A DNA stretch of 64,000 nt. It comes from Karalla daura (Eukaryota; Chordata; Actinopteri; Chaetodontiformes; Leiognathidae). The notes under the pieces are model-generated. The model made no database searches. It saw nothing but the letters and a program-made list of their open reading frames with translations, and was not told the origin of the DNA. Of this stretch, positions 60,084-64,000 are shown piece after piece; positions within the stretch are counted from its first letter, which is position 1; every line of letters starts with the position of its first letter. The translations under genes were made by a program, and so were the position numbers. Where the stretch lies: positions 26,481,805 through 26,545,804 of the forward strand of contig CM055191.1 of assembly GCA_029224185.1 (NCBI GenBank), written 5' to 3'.

Positions 60084-60834
60084 GTGCAACTCGCTACACA
60101 AACACACCACAAGATTCTTCAATTTTTGAAATGAAAATGAAGTTTCAAAGTCAAAGTATGGCAACGTTGCGAATGTTTGTTTGTGGAGTTCTGTTTTTCC
60201 CATTCATTCTTATGGGAAAAAGCCAAATTGGCCAAGTGATAAACATTTGGCTCTATGGAGACAACGCTTTCACCAATCTGGAATATGAGCTCATTGTCAC
60301 ACCGCAGGGGAGAGTCTCCAGAACGCCCTGACGCGAATTGGTGTGTTTACTATGAAAACTGTGGCCACAGTCGCGAGGAGAAGTGTAAGGTTTAACATTG
60401 ATGGCAGCGGTGGGAAAATGAATGGGGCTTATGGAGAGACGGTGAGGCTGGTCGTATAAATTTCACAAGGCGCACGGGTTTATGGCCTGCCCCGCATGAG
60501 AGAGCACCAACGTTACTACAAAACTGGAAAAAAACATTTTTCTGCTGCTTAAGGTGTGGCTGGGAGCAGCGTGAAAAGAGTGAAACGAGAGCTGATTTTT
60601 CAGCGATCCCGCATGTCGGCCCAGTGCTAAGAAGAGATTGGACATGCCCAATGCTGAGGGGGCCATTTCCCACTCTGGGAGTCTCCCAAAGCCTGTGCCA
60701 TCTGCTGGGGTGCATTGAAGCTGGACGCCTGATCACTTTGTATTATCATGTCAGCAGAGGAGACATTGGAGCAGGTACCTGAACACATGGTCGCCGAGAA
60801 CAGGCGCTGCTGAAAAACCATACAACCTATCAGC
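60084..60834 (+). repeat. Monomer unit 79 (19-bp deletion)
   Basis: Length 751, same 19-bp deletion and GCTCATTGTC as unit 48. Head B, mid S, front g4, back C with CCCAGTGC, d, tail 3. Confidence 0.93.
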
Positions 60835-61605
60835 GTGCAACTCGCTACACAAACACACCACAAGATTCTTCAATTTTTGAAATGAAAATGAAGTTTCAAA
60901 GTCAAAGTATGGCAACGTTGCAAATGTTTGTTTGTGGAGTTCTGTTTTTCCCATTCATTCTTATGGGAAAAAGCCAAATTGGCCAAGTGATAAACATTTG
61001 GCTCTATGGAGACAACGCTTTCACCTATCTGGAATATGAGCTTACTGTCACGCCGCAGGGGAGAGTCTCCAGATTGCCCTGACACGATTTGGAGTGTCTA
61101 CTATGAAAACTGTGGCCACAGTCGCGAGGAGTACTGTAACGTTGAACACCGATGGCAGCGGTGGGAAAATGAATGGGGGCTTATGGAGAGAAGAGGCTGC
61201 ACTGGGCAGACGGTGAGGCTGGTCGTTTAAATTTCACAAGGCGCACGGGTTTATGGCCTGCCCCGCATGAGAGAGCACCAACGTTACTACAAAACTGGAA
61301 AAAAACATTTTTCTGCTGCTTAAGGTGTGGCTGGGAGCAGCGTGAAAAGAGTGAAACGAGAGCTGATTTTTCAGCGATCCCGCATGTCGGCTCGGTGCTA
61401 AGAAGAGATTGGACATGCCCAATGCTGAGGGGGCCATTTCCCACTCTGGGAGTCTCCCAAAGCCTGTGCCATCTGCTGGGGTGCATTGAAGCTGGACGCC
61501 TGATCACTTTGTATTATCATGTCAGCAGAGGAGACATTGGAGCAGGTACCTGAACACATGGTCGCCGAGAACAGGCGCTGCTGAAAAACCATACAACCTA
61601 TCAGC
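60835..61605 (+). repeat. Monomer unit 80
   Basis: Length 771. Head B with GCAAATG, mid P with CCGCAGG, front gG, back C with GGCTCGG, d, tail 3. Sister 49. Confidence 0.93.
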
Positions 61606-62376
61606 GTGCAACTCGCTACACAAACACACCACAAGATTCTTCAATTTTTGAAATGAAAATGAAGTTTCAAAGTCAAAGTATGGCAACGTTGCGAATGTTT
61701 GTTTGTGGAGTTCTGTTTTTCCCATTCATTCTTATGGGAAAAAGCCAAATTGGCCAAGTGATAAACATTTGGCTCTATGGAGACAACGCTTTCACCATTC
61801 TGGAATATGAGCTTACTGTCACGCCGTAGGGGAGAGTCTCCAGATTGCCCTGACACGATTTGGAGTGTCTACTATGAAAACTGTGGCCACAGTCGCGAGG
61901 AGTACTGTAACGTTGAACACCGATGGCAGCGGTGGGAAAATGAATGGGGGCTTATGGAGAGAAGAGGCTACACTGGGCAGACGGTGAGGCTGGTCGTTTA
62001 AATTTCACAAGGCGCACGGGTTTATGGCCTGCCCCGCATGAGAGAGCACCAACGTTACTACAAAACTGGAAAAAAACATTTTTCTGCTGCTTAAGGTGTG
62101 GCTGGGAGCAGCGTGAAAAGAGTGAAACGAGAGCTGATTTTTCAGCGATCCCGCATGTCGGCCCGGTGCAAAGAAGAGATTGGACATGCCCAATGCTGAG
62201 GGGGCCATTTCCCACTCTGGGAGTCTCCCAAAGCCTGTGCCATCTGCTGGGGTGCATTGAAGCTGGACGCCTGATCACTTTGTATTATCATGTCAGCAGA
62301 GGAGACATTGGAGCAGGTACCTGAGCACATGGTCGCCGAGAACAGGCGCTGCTGAAAAACCATGCAACCAATCAGT
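61606..62376 (+). repeat. Monomer unit 81
   Basis: Length 771. Head B, mid P with CCATTCTGG, front gG, back Q, d, tail 2. Sister 50. Confidence 0.93.
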
Positions 62377-63147
62377 GTGCAACTCGCTACACAAACACAC
62401 CTCCAGTTTCTTGAATTTTTGAAATAAAAATGAAGTTTCAAAGTCAAAGTATGGCAACGTTGCAAATGTTTGTTTGTGGAGTTCTGTTTTTCCCATTCAT
62501 TCTTATGGGAAAAAGCCAAATTGGCCAAGTGATAAACATTTGGCTCTATGGAGAAAACGCTTTCACCAATCTGGAATATGAGCTCACTGTCACACCGTAG
62601 GGGAGAGTCTCCAGAACGCTCTGACGCGATTTGGTGTGTGTACTACTAAATCTGTGGCCAGAGCTGCGAGGAGAAGTGTACGGTTGAACATTGATGGCAG
62701 CGGTGGGAAAATGAATGGGAGCTTTTGGAGAGAAGAGGCTGCACTGGGCAGACGGTGAGGCTGGTCGTTTAAATTTCACAAGGCGCACGGGTTTATGGCC
62801 TGCCCCGCATGAGAGAGCACCAACGTTACTACAAAACTGGAAAAAAACATTTTTCTGCTGCTTAAGGTGTGGCTGGGAGCAGCGTGAAAAGAGTGAAACG
62901 AGAGCTGATTTTTCAGCGATCCCGCATGTCGGCCCGGTGCAAAGAAGAGATTGGACATGCCCAATGCTGAGGGGGCCATTTCCCACTCTGGGAGTCTCCC
63001 AAAGCCTGTGCCATCTGCTGGGGTGCATTGAAGCTGGACGCCTGATCACTTTGTATTATCATGTCAGCAGAGGAGACATTGGAGCAGGTACCTGAGCACA
63101 TGGTCGCCGAGAACAGGCGCTGCTGAAAAACCATGCAACCAATCAGT
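62377..63147 (+). repeat. Monomer unit 82 (F/Q chimera)
   Basis: Length 771. Head A, mid R with GTACGGTTG and front F exactly as unit 51, but back Q (GTGCAAAG at 62937-62944) and tail 2 as unit 50. No other unit combines F with Q. Confidence 0.93.
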
Positions 63148-63918
63148 GTGCAACTCGCTACACAAACACACCTCCAGTTTCTTGAATTTTTGAAATAAAA
63201 ATGAAGTTTCAAAGTCAAAGTATGGCAACGTTGCAAATGTTTGTTTGTGGAGTTCTGTTTTTCCCATTCATTCTTATGGGAAAAAGCCAAATTGGCCAAG
63301 TGATAAACATTTGGCTCTATGGAGAAAACGCTTTCACCAATCTGGAATATGAGCTCACTGTCACACCGTAGGGGAGAGTCTCCAGAACGCTCTGACGCGA
63401 TTTGGTGTGTGTACTACTAAATCTGTGGCCAGAGCTGCGAGGAGAAGTGTACGGTTGAACATTGATGGCAGCGGTGGGAAAATGAATGGGAGCTTTTGGA
63501 GAGAAGAGGCTGCACTGGGCAGACGGTGAGGCTGGTCGTTTAAATTTCACAAGGCGCACGGGTTTATGGCCTGCCCCGCATGAGAGAGCACCAACGTTAC
63601 TACAAAACTGGAAAAAAACATTTTTCTGCTGCTTAAGGTGTGGCTGGGAGCAGCGTGAAAAGAGTGAAACGAGAGCTGATTTTTCAGCGATCCCGCATGT
63701 CGGCCCGGTGCTAAGAAGAGATTGGACATGCCCAATGCTGAGGGGGCCATTTCCCACTCTGGGAGTCTCCCAAAGCCTGTGCCATCTGCTGGGGTGCATT
63801 GAAGCTGGACGCCTGATCACTTTGTATTATCATGTCAGCAGAGGAGACATTGGGGCAGGTACCTGAGCACATGGTCGCCGAGAACAGGCGCTGCTGAAAA
63901 ACCATACAACCTATCAGC
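63148..63918 (+). repeat. Monomer unit 83
   Basis: Length 771. Head A, mid R, front F, back C, d, GGGGCAGG, tail 3. Sister 51. Confidence 0.93.
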
Positions 63919-64000
63919 GTGCAACTTGCTACACAAACACACAACAAGATTCTTCAATTTTTGAAATGAAAATGAAGTTTCAAACTCAAAGTATGGCAAC
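63919..64000 (+). repeat. Monomer unit 84, first 82 bp
   Basis: Cut by the window end. Head B with private ACACAACAAGATTC and the rare CAAACTCAAAG of unit 52, which supports a shared origin of the sequences following units 51 and 83. Confidence 0.93.

Larger units (their letters stand above)
59880..62940 (+). repeat. Long-range duplicated block c, copy 2 (units 78-82)
   Basis: Counterpart of 36013-39073, more than 20 kb away with unrelated unit order in between. Beyond 62940 the sequence instead follows unit 50, and unit 83 again follows unit 51, including CAAACTCAAAG in the partial last unit. Confidence 0.88.
1..64000 (+). repeat. Satellite array, ~770-bp monomer, 83 full units plus one partial
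   Basis: The same ~770-bp sequence recurs head to tail from the first to the last base, always in the same orientation, with no interruption. Unit lengths are 770 or 771 bp for most copies. Exceptions are 769 (units 40, 41, 46, 63, 65, 71), 772 (5, 7, 9, 11, 20, 22) and 751 (48, 79). The 770/771 split is explained by a 1-bp length difference between the T and C back haplotypes. Variation is concentrated in the head, mid, back and tail segments, while bases about 57-170 and 345-485 of each unit are nearly invariant. Units group into higher-order repeats of 2, 3, 4, 6, 8 and 11 monomers. This organisation is typical of eukaryotic centromeric or heterochromatic satellites; which of these it is cannot be read from sequence. 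I do not recognise the monomer as a named satellite family. Both ends of the window lie inside the array, so its full length is unknown. Confidence 0.97.

Noticed and set aside
1..64000. CRISPR array
   Set aside because: The repeat unit is ~770 bp with no short repeat/spacer alternation and no cas genes.
1..64000. Ribosomal DNA intergenic spacer
   Set aside because: No rRNA gene sequence occurs in 64 kb, and the repeat shows no promoter or terminator-like subrepeats.
1..64000. Tandem transposon or retrotransposon insertions
   Set aside because: No terminal repeats, target-site duplications, reverse transcriptase or transposase frames; the units abut exactly and all point the same way.

Overview
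The whole 64,000-base window is one unbroken head-to-tail satellite DNA array. It holds 83 complete copies of a monomer of about 770 bp (commonly 770 or 771 bp, range 751-772) plus the first 82 bp of an 84th. All copies lie in the same orientation. I see no unique sequence, inserted transposon, RNA gene, CRISPR array or credible protein gene. The open reading frames recur once per monomer, are cut by 1-bp indels and point-mutation stops in sister copies, and resemble no protein family I recognise. An array of this size and kind indicates a eukaryotic chromosome, most likely centromeric, pericentromeric or another heterochromatic block. A motif in the monomer (CCCATTCATTCTTATGGG) recalls repeats common in teleost fish, but this is a weak impression, not an identification.

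I phase the monomers to start at GTGCAACT (unit 1 = base 1). Each unit is a mosaic of a few short haplotypes, and the monomer entries use this code. Head (about bases 1-56 of the unit): A = CACCTCCAGTTTCTTG with AAATAAAAATG; B = CACCACAAGATTCTTC with AAATGAAAATG. Mid (about 171-325): P = ACCTATCTGG, AGATTGCCCTGACACG, GAGTACTGTAACG; R = GAGAAAACGC, CCAATCTGG, AACGCTCTGACGCG, ACTACTAAATCTG; S = CCAATCTGG, AACGCCCTGACGCGAATTGG, GGTTTAACATTG; N = CCAATCTGG with CCGCAGG, then P; PS = P first half (CACGCAGTAGG), S second half. Front (about 335-350): gA = GGGAGCTTATGG; gG = GGGGGCTTATGG; g4 = GGGGCTTATGG (1 bp shorter); F = GGGAGCTTTTGG. Back (about 485-565): T = TTTTTAAGCG with TCGCACGGGGCTATG; C = TTTTTCAGCG with TCGGCCCGGTGCTAAG; G = C with CTTAGGGTG; Q = C with GTGCAAAG. 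The next stretch is D (CCCTTTCCCACTCTGCGAG) or d (CCATTTCCCACTCTGGGAG). Tail: 1 = CTGATAAACCATGCAACC; 2 = CTGAAAAACCATGCAACC; 3 = CTGAAAAACCATACAACC.

Layout: 0-1.3 kb holds units resembling 43-45. 1.3-8.7 kb contains a 4-mer higher-order repeat (3,085 bp period, units 4-7 and 8-11). 5.6-21.5 kb is built from an 11-unit period (8,477 bp) with about 7.45 kb essentially identical in two places. 20.0-24.9 kb is a 3-mer (2,313 bp). 25-36 kb is a less regular mixture with a tandem pair of near-identical units (40, 41). 36.0-39.1 kb recurs at 59.9-62.9 kb (offset 23,867). 39.8-46.9 kb is a 4-mer (3,083 bp). 45.0-57.7 kb is a 6-mer (4,623 bp) in which one copy gained an internal dimer (1,539 bp), making it an 8-mer (6,162 bp). 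The right end (61.6-63.9 kb) carries a chimeric unit that looks like a direct product of unequal exchange.

The main story is therefore array evolution: repeated local duplication of different multimer lengths, patchwork exchange between haplotypes, and two nearly invariant stretches in every monomer, one of which holds a cluster of inverted repeats. Coordinates of duplicated blocks were found by matching diagnostic variants by eye, so isolated undetected substitutions inside blocks are possible.
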